Source of the DNA: Palsa-883 sp963847615
Lineage (GTDB): Bacteria; Pseudomonadota; Alphaproteobacteria; Acetobacterales; Acetobacteraceae
Reading direction: 5' to 3'
Assembly (NCBI GenBank): GCA_963847615.1
Contig: CAWKAN010000030.1
Span: 62,001-126,000 of the forward strand
Length of the DNA: 64,000 bases
The position numbers and the translations under genes are program-made. The stretch's first letter is position 1, and the number at the start of each line of letters is the position of its first letter. This document shows positions 1 to 8,547 of this stretch, one piece after another. Under the pieces are notes generated by a model. The model saw nothing but the letters and a program-made list of their open reading frames with translations, ran no database searches and had not been told where the DNA came from.

Positions 1-164
1 TTTGCCGGCACTGTCGCGGGCGCCGGTCCGGTGCATGGCGTGTCCCGAGGTCCCATTGGGCACGACAATGCGCCTCGGCAGCATCGCGCAACAATCTGGG
101 AGATGCCGACCGGAAACCGCGCGGCGGTTGCGCAAAACCCGGGCTGCGGGCAGCGTCCAGGGTC

Positions 165-962
165 ATGGACACGCTGAGCGCACTCCGGCTGCAGATCGAA
201 TGGGGCGCCGATGAGGCGCTGGAGGCGGAACCGGTTGATCGGTTGCGCCCGGCCCCGGTGCCCACGCGACCTGGACACACAGGATCTGAACCGACCGCCG
301 CCACGGCACCGCCGATGCCGCGATCATCGGCTGCGGTCCGCGCGATGCCGGCTGAGCGGGCGACGCGTGCCGCCGCGGCGGCGACAACCCTGGAGGAACT
401 GCGCGCGGCCATTGCTACCTTCGATGGTAGCGCTTTGGGGGGTACTGCAACCAGTACGGTGTTCGTCGAGGGCGATCCGGCGTGCGGGCTGCTGCTGGTG
501 GGTGAGGCGCCGAACGCCGATGCGGATCGTACCGGCAGTCCCTTCGCCGGTCCGGTTGGTGCATATCTGGAACAGATGCTGCGCAGCGTTGGATTAGGTC
601 GTGACGCTATTTGCCTGGCACCGTTGCTTCCGTGGCGACCGCCGGGCGACCGGCCGCCCAGTCCCGCCGAGATTGCCACATGTTTGCCATTTTTGTATCG
701 CATAATTCAAATAATGATGCCGCGGCGGATCGTAACGCTTGGGCCGCTGCCGACGCGCGCACTACTCGGTGCTACACCGATACGTCGGCGTACGTCACCC
801 GGCTGGCAGTCGGCGGCTATTCCCGGCTGCGCGGTAGCAATTCCAACATTGACAATGCCAAGCCCCGCGATCTTGTTGCGGGTTCCCGGTCAAAGACGGG
901 CCGCCTGGGCCGATCTGCGGTGGCTGCGCCACAGTTTGGACACCGATCTCACGCAGACGTGA
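165..962 (+). CDS. Uracil-DNA glycosylase (family 4-like) homologue with degraded active site
   Basis: The 265-residue protein aligns by eye with the Fe-S family 4 uracil-DNA glycosylases that remove uracil from DNA. The start MDTLSALRLQIEWGADEAL is typical of alphaproteobacterial members, and the loop GEAPNADADRTGSPFAGPVG (residues 113-132), the LLPWRPPGDR stretch and a C-terminal ILLRVPGQRRAAWADL block are all in order. Key positions differ from the family: the usual FDGC cysteine is Ser89, the Asn of the ITN-type motif is replaced (LAPLLPW, Pro153), and the catalytic HPAYLLR motif reads SPAILLR (Ser233 in place of His). The 3' third is less GC-rich than its neighbours. It precedes a transglycosylase gene and moaB on the same strand. 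I infer a non-canonical or inactive protein; the fold assignment is firm, the activity is doubtful. Confidence 0.8.
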   Translation: MDTLSALRLQIEWGADEALEAEPVDRLRPAPVPTRPGHTGSEPTAATAPPMPRSSAAVRAMPAERATRAAAAATTLEELRAAIATFDGSALGGTATSTVFVEGDPACGLLLVGEAPNADADRTGSPFAGPVGAYLEQMLRSVGLGRDAICLAPLLPWRPPGDRPPSPAEIATCLPFLYRIIQIMMPRRIVTLGPLPTRALLGATPIRRRTSPGWQSAAIPGCAVAIPTLTMPSPAILLRVPGQRRAAWADLRWLRHSLDTDLTQT

Positions 963-1076
963 CGGAACGTCACTGCAACATCGCCACAATCGAGACCAAT
1001 AGATCACAGCTACTGAAACCTCACACAATAGATTTGGCTTGCATTGACCCTTCACCCCGTGTACCTCCCCGCCGCT

Positions 1077-2927
1077 ATGCGAGGGATCGAACTTCCGCTC
1101 TCCCGCCTTCCCGCTGCCCGGGCCTTCATCGCCGGGGCCGCGATCCTAGCCGGGGCCATGGTCCAGGGTGCGTACGCGCAACCGACGGGACCTGGGGATG
1201 GCGATGAAACCGCGATGGCGGTGCCGCTCACGATGCTCCCCGGAGCGTCTGGAGGCGTCGCATTGCCACGGCCGCTTGCGCCGAGCGACGTCGTGCTGGT
1301 GCGCAGAATTTTTTCGGCGCAGTCGCGCGGTGACCTTGCGCTGGCGGTGCGCGAAACCAACGAACTGCAAAATCCGCTGCTGGTGGGCAGTATTCTGGCC
1401 GATCGATATCTCGGCCAGTTCCATCGCTCCACCGCGGCGGAGCTGACCGATTGGCTGAACCATTACGCTAGCCAACCGGAAGCGCCCGCCATCCATGCCT
1501 TGCTGCTGCGCCGGTTGCCGAACGGGGCGGCGGCGCCGCCGATGCCGGCGGCGCAGGCATTGCCGGAGCTGCCCGCGTCGGCCGCTGCCGCGCAGAACGA
1601 CGATGACGGCACCGAGGACGTGCCGATCAAGCGCAACGCGGCGTTCGATCGTGCGGTGCTCGAGCATGCGTACGCGGACAACGCCGCCGCGGCATTGCGT
1701 TTGATCGACCGGCGCAAGGGACTTGACCCCGGCTATCGCGCATGGTTGCGCGCCAAGGTTGCGCAAGCGTTGTTCACGCAGAACAAAGATGCCCAGGCAC
1801 GTGACATCGCCGCGGCCGCGCTGCGCGACGCGCCGGCGGATCAACAGGTGACGCTGGCCGGGCTGGTGGCCGGCCTGGCCGCCTGGCGCAGCCAGCAGCC
1901 CGATCTCGCCGCGAGCTATTTCGTGGCGGCGGCGCGGGCCTCGCTCGGCAGTATCGCACAACATGCCGCCGCCGCGTTCTGGGCGGCACGCGTGGAACGA
2001 CGGATCGGCGATCCGGTTGCCGCCACCTACTGGTTGCACCAGGCCGCGGCGCAGCCCGCGACGTTCCATGGAATGATCGCACAGCGCGCGTTGCGGTTGC
2101 ATTCTGGCATAGGCGCGAACCGCGACACGCTGTCGCAGGCGGATGTTGACGCGATCGCCGCGACGCCGCACGGACTGCGCGCCTTTGCCCTGCTTCAGGT
2201 TGACCAGCAGGACCGCGCCGCGGCGGAACTGCGCGCGCTGTGGCCGGCGATGATGACCGACCCGACGCTGGGCCGCGCGCTGCGCCTGGTGGCATCGGGC
2301 GCCGGCCTGGTGGACCTGGCGGCGCAGCTTGCGGCGCTGAGCGAAACCAATGACGGCCATCCAGGCAATGCCGCCTTGAAGCTGCCACCGCTGCATCCCA
2401 CCGGCGGTTTCCGTATCGATCCGGCGTTGGTCTATGCGCTCACGCGGCTGGAATCCAATTTCAACAGCGGCGCCGTGTCACCGGCCGGCGCGCGCGGACT
2501 GATGCAGATCATGCCGGTAACGGCACGTTTTATCACGGGCAACCCATCGCTCGATGGCAGCCGGCTGCACGATCCGGCATTCAACCTCGCCTTGGGACAG
2601 CGCTATGTTTCCTATCTGGCGACCCAGGACGATGTCGATGGCGATCTGATGCGCATGCTGGCGAGCTATAACGTCGGCCCAACGAAATTCGCGCGGTTGA
2701 GTGAAACGGTCCAAGATGATAACGACCCGCTGCTGTTCATCGAGGCGATCCCCAATCCGGAAACCCGCGCCTTCGTACGCCGCGCGCTGACCTATGCCTG
2801 GATCTACGCGGCCCGCCTCGGGCGCCGGCCGATCGGGCTCGATGCCCTGGTGGCGGGTGAGTTCCCCCGCTTCACGCCCGCCGCGGACCCGGGCAAACTG
2901 GCCCTCGCGGCGGCACGAATCCACTGA
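1077..2927 (+). CDS. Soluble lytic murein transglycosylase (SLT domain)
   Basis: A periplasmic enzyme that cleaves the MurNAc-GlcNAc bond of peptidoglycan to leave 1,6-anhydro ends. The N-terminus has a signal peptide (MRGIELPLSRLPAARAF then an Ala-rich hydrophobic stretch ending in AYAQ). A long alpha-helical superhelical region of about 430 residues with many Ala-rich repeats follows, as in Slt70. The catalytic SLT domain holds LTRLESNFN with the acid Glu codon at 2451-2453, then SPAGARGLMQIMP and LASYNVGP. An earlier in-frame ATG lies at 1044; I prefer 1077 because the signal peptide then begins normally. Its stop is 30 bases before moaB, whose strong ribosome site lies in the gap. Confidence 0.9.
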   Translation: MRGIELPLSRLPAARAFIAGAAILAGAMVQGAYAQPTGPGDGDETAMAVPLTMLPGASGGVALPRPLAPSDVVLVRRIFSAQSRGDLALAVRETNELQNPLLVGSILADRYLGQFHRSTAAELTDWLNHYASQPEAPAIHALLLRRLPNGAAAPPMPAAQALPELPASAAAAQNDDDGTEDVPIKRNAAFDRAVLEHAYADNAAAALRLIDRRKGLDPGYRAWLRAKVAQALFTQNKDAQARDIAAAALRDAPADQQVTLAGLVAGLAAWRSQQPDLAASYFVAAARASLGSIAQHAAAAFWAARVERRIGDPVAATYWLHQAAAQPATFHGMIAQRALRLHSGIGANRDTLSQADVDAIAATPHGLRAFALLQVDQQDRAAAELRALWPAMMTDPTLGRALRLVASGAGLVDLAAQLAALSETNDGHPGNAALKLPPLHPTGGFRIDPALVYALTRLESNFNSGAVSPAGARGLMQIMPVTARFITGNPSLDGSRLHDPAFNLALGQRYVSYLATQDDVDGDLMRMLASYNVGPTKFARLSETVQDDNDPLLFIEAIPNPETRAFVRRALTYAWIYAARLGRRPIGLDALVAGEFPRFTPAADPGKLALAAARIH

Positions 2928-2942
2928 ACCGCCGCGGCACCT

Positions 2943-2957
2943 CAAGGAGGGCGCCAC
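2943..2957 (+). promoter_or_regulatory. Strong Shine-Dalgarno site of moaB
   Basis: An AAGGAGG core at 2944-2950 sits seven bases before the ATG at 2958. It fixes the moaB start and suggests efficient independent initiation after the transglycosylase gene. Confidence 0.7.
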
Positions 2958-3506
2958 ATGGCAGGCATCGACGCACAGCGCCGGTTCATCGCGGTCAACA
3001 TCGCCGTGCTGACGGTGTCCGATACGCGCACCCTGGCGAACGACACCTCGGGCGATGCGCTGGTCGCGCGCATCGGCAAAGCCGGCCACCACGTCGCGGC
3101 GCGCGCGATGGAAAAGGACGATGCCGCGGCGATCGAGCGCCATCTGCGCGGCTGGATCGCCGATCCGCGGATCGACGTGGTGATCACCACCGGCGGCACC
3201 GGCATCACCGGGCGCGACGTCACGCCGGAGGCCTTCGCGCGCGTGCTGGAAAAGCACATCGAGGGCTTCGGCGAATTGTTCCGCATGCTGAGCTACCAGA
3301 AGATCGGCACCTCGACGATGCAGTCGCGCGCGCTTGGCGGCGTCGCCGGCGGCACCTATCTGTTCGCGCTGCCGGGCAGCGGCGGCGCGGTCAAGGATGC
3401 CTGGGACGACATCCTGGTGTTCCAGCTGGATAACCGTTTCCGCCCGTGCAACCTGGTCGAACTGATGCCGCGACTGCAGGAACATTTGCATCCCGCAGCG
3501 CAATAA
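2958..3506 (+). CDS. moaB: Molybdenum cofactor biosynthesis protein B (MoaB/Mog family)
   Basis: A 182-residue MoaB/Mog-type protein. Family members bind molybdopterin and, in Mog, adenylate it before molybdate insertion. The sequence shows NIAVLTVSDTRT near the N-terminus, the pterin/nucleotide-binding loop VITTGGTGITGRDVTPEAF at about residues 74-92, and a second glycine-rich loop FALPGSGGAVKDAW. Length is normal for the family. It is cytosolic. It closes a same-strand run of three genes (glycosylase homologue, transglycosylase, moaB) and faces the convergent ClC gene across about 48 bases. Confidence 0.93.
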   Translation: MAGIDAQRRFIAVNIAVLTVSDTRTLANDTSGDALVARIGKAGHHVAARAMEKDDAAAIERHLRGWIADPRIDVVITTGGTGITGRDVTPEAFARVLEKHIEGFGELFRMLSYQKIGTSTMQSRALGGVAGGTYLFALPGSGGAVKDAWDDILVFQLDNRFRPCNLVELMPRLQEHLHPAAQ

Positions 3507-3554
3507 AACGCCCATTCCGCCACCGGAAATGCCGGATCGCGGCGTCGCGCGGGC

Positions 3555-4883
3555 TCAGTGACTGAGCGCCTGCGCCTCCAGAAAGCGGCGTGCCAGCGCG
3601 GCATAGAGCGGCCGGCGGCACACCAGGCGCGACACGCCGAACGCCAGAAACGAGGCCGCCAGCAGCGGGATGGTCATGCCCTGGTTGTCGGTCATTTCCA
3701 TCACGATCACCGCCGCGGTGATCGGTGCCTGCACCACGCCGGAGAAATACGCCACCATGCCCAGCAGCACGACCGCCCCGGTCGGCGCCGACGGCAGCAG
3801 ATGCGACAGCGTCTCGCCCAGCCCCGCCCCGACCGCCAGCGACGGCGCGAAGATGCCGCCCGGGATGCCGCTGATATAGGACACCACGGTGGCGATGAAC
3901 TTCAGCAGGGCATAGGCCATGGGCAGCGTGGTGTGCCCCTCCACCATGCCGCGGGCCTGGTCGTAGCCGGTGCCGTAGCTCTGCCCGCCGGACATCAGGC
4001 CGCACAGCGCGATGATCAGTCCGCACAGGGCGGCGAAGACCACGGGGTAGCGCACCAGCAGGTGCCCCAGCCGCCCGGGCAGCCCGCTGGCGAAGCGCAC
4101 CAGCGCCGCGCTGAACACCCCGCCCGCCAGCCCGCCGGCGCCGCCGCACAGCGCCACCGCGGCCCAGCCGCGCCCGAAATCCAGCGCCGCCGCGGTGTGG
4201 CCGAAATAGGTGTAGTTGCCGACCAGCGCCAAGGTGGTGATGCCGCCGATGATCACCGCGGTCAGCACCACGCCCGAGGTACGCGATTCGAACCCGTGGC
4301 TGAGTTCCTCGATGGCGAACACCACGCCGGCCAGCGGCGTGTTGAACGCCGCCGCCACCCCGGCCGCGCCACCGGCCAGCACCAGCGCCCGCTCCAGGTC
4401 CGGCCGCGGCAGGCGCAGCACCCGGCCGAGCGCGTGCATGATCGCCGCGCCGACCTGCACCGTCGGACCCTCGCGCCCGATCGAAGCGCCGCATCCCAGG
4501 CCGAGCAGGGTCAGGCCCACCTTGCCGATCGCCACCCGCAGCGACAGCACGCGGGCGACCGCCTCGCGGTCGGTCATGTGCTGGGCCGCGATCACCTGGG
4601 GGATGCCGCTGCCCTGCGCGCCGGGAAACACGTGCCGCGTCATCAGAAAGGCGACCACCAGCCCGGCCGGGCAGACCACGAAGGCGATCCACGGATGCGG
4701 CGCCTGGAGGTGCACGAACAGCGCCGAGGCGCGGTCGGCCAGCATGGCAAAGCCGATCGCCACGGCGGCGACCACCACCGCGCCGGCCCAGAACACCACG
4801 CGGCGCAGCCATTGGCGGGGGGAAAGCAGCGGCAGGCGCGCAATGCGCCGCACCCGCGGGGGAAAACGCTTCAGGACCGGCAT
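3555..4883 (-). CDS. ClC-family chloride channel/transporter
   Basis: A 442-residue inner-membrane protein with the hallmark ClC ion-pathway motifs: GSGIP (residues 91-95), GREGP (136-140, the middle Glu138 being the gating glutamate position) and GIPGGIFAPSL in the C-terminal half. The segment AAFNTPLAGVVFAIEEL matches the helix region that follows the filter. There is no C-terminal CBS pair, so it is the short form. Whether it is a H+/Cl- exchanger or a channel cannot be told from the sequence alone. Its ATG overlaps the 3' end of the upstream transferase gene by 13 bases, so the two are co-transcribed. Confidence 0.93.
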   Translation of the reverse strand: MPVLKRFPPRVRRIARLPLLSPRQWLRRVVFWAGAVVVAAVAIGFAMLADRASALFVHLQAPHPWIAFVVCPAGLVVAFLMTRHVFPGAQGSGIPQVIAAQHMTDREAVARVLSLRVAIGKVGLTLLGLGCGASIGREGPTVQVGAAIMHALGRVLRLPRPDLERALVLAGGAAGVAAAFNTPLAGVVFAIEELSHGFESRTSGVVLTAVIIGGITTLALVGNYTYFGHTAAALDFGRGWAAVALCGGAGGLAGGVFSAALVRFASGLPGRLGHLLVRYPVVFAALCGLIIALCGLMSGGQSYGTGYDQARGMVEGHTTLPMAYALLKFIATVVSYISGIPGGIFAPSLAVGAGLGETLSHLLPSAPTGAVVLLGMVAYFSGVVQAPITAAVIVMEMTDNQGMTIPLLAASFLAFGVSRLVCRRPLYAALARRFLEAQALSH

Positions 4884-5512
4884 CGGCGCAAGCTACGCAA
4901 ATCGGCCGCCGTGTCCACATCGCGCAGCGTCCGCAGCAGGACCACCCGCCGGCCGCGGAAATTGGCCAGCGTGTCGGCCAGCGCGTGCGGGCTGGACCAG
5001 CGCACGCCGGCGAACGGCCGCGCCGGGCGGCGCGGCGACAGGCCGACCAGCCAATAGCCGCCATCGGCGGCCGGGCCGAACACCGCCTCGGCGCGGCCCA
5101 GCGCGCGGAATGCGGCCAGCACGTCGGCGGCGCCCGCGTCGGGAATGTCGCAGCCGATGATGACCACCCGGCCGCGTTTCAGCCGCGACGCGGCACGCTG
5201 CATCCGCGCGCCGAGATCGCCGCCGCCCGCCACGCCCCCACCCGGCACGCCGCGCACCAGCGCGCCGCCCCCCAGCCCAGCGCCCCCTTGGCCGATCCGC
5301 GCCACCCGCACCGGCAGGGGGAATCGGGCGCGATCCGGGGTCTGCGCCAGCACGGTGCGCACCCGTCGCTCCGCCGCCAGTCCGCGCAGCAGGGCGATCA
5401 GCGTTCGGCGGTGGAAATCGAGCGCCGCGCGGGCACCGATCTCCCGCGCCAGCCGCCGCTTCACCGCGCCCAGCCGGGGCGCGCGGGCGAACACCACGAC
5501 AGTGTCGCGCAT
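4871..5512 (-). CDS. TIGR04282/DUF2064 family sugar-nucleotide transferase
   Basis: A small GT-A-like protein of the TIGR04282 (DUF2064) family. The start MRDTVVVFARAPRLGAVKRR matches the nucleotide-binding N-terminus of these proteins; an ATG/alternative start nine codons upstream (to 5539) is less likely. GCDIPD and FGPAADGGYWLVGL are the two diagnostic blocks. A Gly-rich insertion (residues about 75-98) lies in the middle. In many bacteria this family is paired with a TIGR04283 glycosyltransferase, exactly as here, and the pair has been linked by annotation to arsenosugar-type pathways; no ars gene is visible in this window, so the substrate is unknown. Confidence 0.8.
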   Translation of the reverse strand: MRDTVVVFARAPRLGAVKRRLAREIGARAALDFHRRTLIALLRGLAAERRVRTVLAQTPDRARFPLPVRVARIGQGGAGLGGGALVRGVPGGGVAGGGDLGARMQRAASRLKRGRVVIIGCDIPDAGAADVLAAFRALGRAEAVFGPAADGGYWLVGLSPRRPARPFAGVRWSSPHALADTLANFRGRRVVLLRTLRDVDTAADLRSLRRCRS

Positions 5513-5560
5513 CAGCGCTCGCGCATCACGGGAGGACACGCATCAGGCGGGGACCACGCA

Positions 5561-6301
5561 TCAATAGAGCCACGCGATCAGCCGGGGCGGCACGCCGGCG
5601 AAATACAGCGCCAGGCACAGCAGGTTGCGTGCCGAGCGGCGATACCATCCGCCCCGCTGCCACTTCGCCGCCGAGGTCACCGCCGCGACCTCGAGCGCCG
5701 CCAACCGATGCCGGCCGAGCCGGCGGACCAGGTCCACATCCTCCATCAGCGGCAGCCTGCGGACGCCGCCCACGGCGCGCAACAGGTCGCGATGGATCAG
5801 CAACCCCTGGTCGCCATAGGGCAGTCCCAGCACGCGGCAACGCCAGGCGACCAAACGCTCCAACCGGCGCGCGCGCCGGTCGTCGCTGTCCAGCACGAAG
5901 CGGAAATAGCCAGCACGATCGGGGGTATCGCGCATATGCGCCGTCGCCGCGGCCTGCCAGCCCCGGCCAAGCCGCGTGTCCGCGTGCAGCAGCAGCAGCC
6001 AGGGCTGGGTCGCCGCCGCCACGCCGGCCGCGAGCTGCGCTCCCCGCCCCTGCGGCGCCGCCAGCACGCGCGCACCGAACCGCGCCGCGACCTCCGTTGT
6101 GCCGTCCAGGCTGCCGCCGTCAACCACGATCGTCTCCCGGGGCGTCTCCCGGGGCGTCTCCCGGGGCGTCTCCCGGGGCGTCTCCTCGGGCGCCTGCTCC
6201 CGCGCCCCCGCGGGCGCGTCGCCGGCGCGGTTGCCCAGCGCGGCGAGCGTCGCCGGCAGCTCCGCGGCAGCGTTCAGCGTGGGGACAACGACCGATAGCA
6301 C
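5561..6301 (-). CDS. TIGR04283 family GT2 glycosyltransferase
   Basis: A 246-residue GT2-fold enzyme. SVVVPTLNAAAELPATL opens the nucleotide-sugar domain, VVDGGSLDGT is the strand-4 motif, LLHADTRLG carries the metal-binding acidic pair and LPLMEDVDLVRRL the catalytic-base region. It matches the TIGR04283 family that is usually encoded with TIGR04282, its downstream neighbour (gap about 48 bases). Between the first strand and the VVDGGS motif there is an insertion that contains four to five copies of the tetrapeptide ETPR, encoded by a 12-bp tandem repeat. This loop is surface-exposed in GT2 enzymes, so the protein may tolerate it. Confidence 0.85.
   Translation of the reverse strand: MLSVVVPTLNAAAELPATLAALGNRAGDAPAGAREQAPEETPRETPRETPRETPRETIVVDGGSLDGTTEVAARFGARVLAAPQGRGAQLAAGVAAATQPWLLLLHADTRLGRGWQAAATAHMRDTPDRAGYFRFVLDSDDRRARRLERLVAWRCRVLGLPYGDQGLLIHRDLLRAVGGVRRLPLMEDVDLVRRLGRHRLAALEVAAVTSAAKWQRGGWYRRSARNLLCLALYFAGVPPRLIAWLY
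6131..6190. repeat. 12-bp tandem repeat inside a glycosyltransferase gene
   Basis: Four perfect copies of CGTCTCCCGGGG and a fifth degenerate copy lie head to tail. The period keeps the frame of the minus-strand glycosyltransferase gene and encodes (ETPR)n. Confidence 0.9.
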
Positions 6302-6384
6302 GACGCACCCATGTTCTCAGATTGTTCTTGACCGTTGGCAGACCGTTTGCCACTCTCCCAACTCGAACGAAGCAGGAACATCAG

Positions 6385-6438
6385 CCGGGGACATGCGCCC
6401 GGGGACATGAGCCCGGGGACATGAGCAGGGACATGACG
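6385..6438 (+). repeat. 14-bp tandem repeat carrying successive ATG codons
   Basis: Three copies of CCGGGGACATG plus three bases, and a shorter fourth copy, run into the start region of the radical SAM gene. Each copy supplies an ATG (6393, 6407, 6421, 6433). Because the period is 14, the first three ATGs fall in three different frames; only 6421, 6433 and 6439 share the frame of the N-terminal coding segment. Confidence 0.75.
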
Positions 6439-7628
6439 ATGCACCATCAGCCTGATCCTGGCGATCGATCGCCGGATGCGGAAGCCCTTGCGGCACTGGC
6501 GACGGCGGGCGACGCCGAGCCGGCGCCGGAGGTGCGGATGCCATCGCTGGCGCGGCACGGCCGCGGCGCCACGCTCAACCCGGCGGCGCGCTACGACGGG
6601 CAGGTCATCAGCGCCTTCGATGACGGGTGGGAGACGGTGGGGGGGCTCTCGCCGACCTGCCGCCGCTCGCCACCACGCTGACGCGCGACGCCACGCGCTC
6701 GGCGATCGCCTGGAACAGCTCGCCCGATATCGGTTTCGACCGGGCGGTCAACCCGTACCGCGGCTGCGAGCACGGCTGCGTCTACTGCTATGCGCGCCCG
6801 AGCCACGCCTATCTCGGCTACTCGCCCGGCCTCGATTTCGAGACCAAGCTGGTGTTCAAGCCCGAGGTCGCGGAGCTGCTGGAAAAGGAGCTGCGCAAGC
6901 CGGGGTACGTGGCGCGCACCATGGCATTGGGGTCGAACACCGACCCCTACCAGCCGGTCGAACGCACGCTGAAGCTGACGCGCGCGATCCTGCAGGTGCT
7001 GGACCGCTACAACCATCCGGTCGGCATCGTCACGAAATCGGCCGGGGTGCTGCGCGACCTGGACATTCTCACCTCGATGGCGAAGCGCCGGCTGGTGCGG
7101 GTCTATCTGTCCGTCACCACGCTGGACGCGTCGCTGGCGCGCAAGATGGAGCCGCGCGCGGCGACCCCGGCGCGGCGGCTGCAGGCGATCGCCGAATTGA
7201 CGCGCGCCGGCGTCCCGGCCGGGGTGATGGTGGCGCCGATGATCCCCGGGCTGAACGATGCGGAGATGGAAAAGATCATCGAGGCGTCGTCGCGCGCCGG
7301 CGCCCGCCACGCCGCCTATGTGCTGCTGCGCCTGCCGCACGAGCTGCGCCAGATGTTCGAGGACTGGCTGGCGACGCACTTCCCCGACCGCGCCAGGCAT
7401 GTGCTGAACCTGGTGCGCGAAACGCGGGGCGGGGCGCTGAACGATTCGCGCTTCCACCACCGGTTCGGCGGGCAGGGCGTCTATGCCGACCTGCTGCTGC
7501 GCCGCTTCACCCGGGCGACGAAACAATGGGGGCTGGACGAGGCGCGCGAGGGGCTGGACTGCACGAAGTTCGCGGTGCCGGCGGATCGGACGCCGGCGGT
7601 GGCCGAGGCACAGATGTCGCTGTTCTGA
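6421..7628 (+). pseudogene. PA0069 family radical SAM protein, frameshifted at a G7 tract
   Basis: The N-terminal part (from ATG 6421) contains RHGRGATLNPAARYDGQ and AFDDGWETVGG, the normal beginning of the PA0069 family. The rest continues in another frame from about 6640: LPPLATTLTRD, then NPYRGCEHGCVYCYARPSH, whose CxxxCxxC motif binds the radical SAM [4Fe-4S] cluster, then LGSNTDPYQP. The two frames meet at seven G residues (6639-6645); one more G would restore a single 400-residue protein. The downstream part alone could start at a GTG at 6627. It could be a real frameshift, slippage at the G tract, or a homopolymer base-calling error. The family resembles SplB-type enzymes; the substrate is unknown. 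Confidence 0.85.
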
Positions 7629-7774
7629 TTTCGCCTTGATGGCCGATGCTGGCCCCAGCAAGGATAGATCTACTTGGAATTAGAATTATGTTGCCTGGGT
7701 ATCATTCGAATGATTCCAGTATTTCCTGCGTAGTCCACAATGAAAATGTGCCGCGTCCTCATCCATCCCCTCAT
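7629..7774. other. AT-richer junction before an IS remnant
   Basis: This stretch has clearly lower GC than its surroundings and no recognisable gene. It probably marks the junction between the core gene upstream and the truncated insertion sequence downstream. Confidence 0.4.
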
Positions 7775-8090
7775 TTCCAGGCTGAGCTCGGCACGATCTC
7801 CGACAAGGCCGCCGCCCAGCTTGCCGGGCTTGCCCCGATCGCGCGTGACAGCGGCAAGCGGCAGGGAAAGCGCCCGGTGCGCGGCGGCAGGGAGGGTATA
7901 CGCTCGATCCTGTTCATCGTCGCCGAGGTGGTCCGTCGCAACGAGCCAGACTTTCGCGACTGTCACCGCAGGTTGAGCGAGGCCGGCAAACCAAAAGAAA
8001 CTCATCCGCACCGCTCTGGCACGAAATCTCCTTGTCCGCCTCGATGCCAAAGCCCGCGATGTCCGAAACCAACTCGCACAAACCGCTTGA
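7775..8090 (+). pseudogene. IS110-type transposase C-terminal remnant
   Basis: The reading frame gives ELGTISDKAAAQLAGLAPI, ARDSGKRQGKRPVRGGR and CHRRLSEAGKPK, which is the conserved C-terminal (transposase 20) domain of IS110/IS1111 elements. After AGKPK one frame change restores KLIRTALARNLLVRLDAK and a TGA at 8088-8090. The N-terminal DEDD catalytic half is absent, so the element is dead. It lies about 440 bases from the group II intron. Confidence 0.8.
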
Positions 8091-8528
8091 CACCACAGAC
8101 AGTCGCTCACCCGGCTGGCGGGCGCCCTGATGCGCGAGCTCACCCGCCGCCAGGCCGGCCCGGCGCTGCGGCCGGCGGCACTGCCCGCGTCCGTCCCCGC
8201 CCCAGGCGCGCAGCCAGCCCCCGCCAAAGCCGCCGCAACCGCGACCGCCCGGGCGCGCCCACGCGACGAGCCCCTGCCGCCGCGCGCCCCGAAACCGCCG
8301 CCGCGCTGCCTTCCGCCACCGTACCCGCGCCGCGTCCCGCGACCGGCCCCACCGCCGGCCCGACCGATGCCGGGATCGAGCTGCTCGTGGCCGAGGTGGA
8401 GGCACACCCGCGGCCTCCGCCCCGGTGCTCGCCGCGTAATCGGCAGGCAAGACCCCATGCCCAGTGAGAGCATCGCCGCCGCCACCGGGCCGCCGCGCAA
8501 CGGCGCGGCTTCGCAGCCCAACCTGTCA
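8091..8528. other. No gene recognised between IS remnant and intron
   Basis: Very GC-rich, Ala/Pro-rich in all translated frames, with no family motif and no plausible ribosome site. I see no supported gene here. The bases next to 8529 form the 3' exon of the intron. Confidence 0.4.
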
Positions 8529-8547
8529 ATCGCGGTAGGGACGCGCA

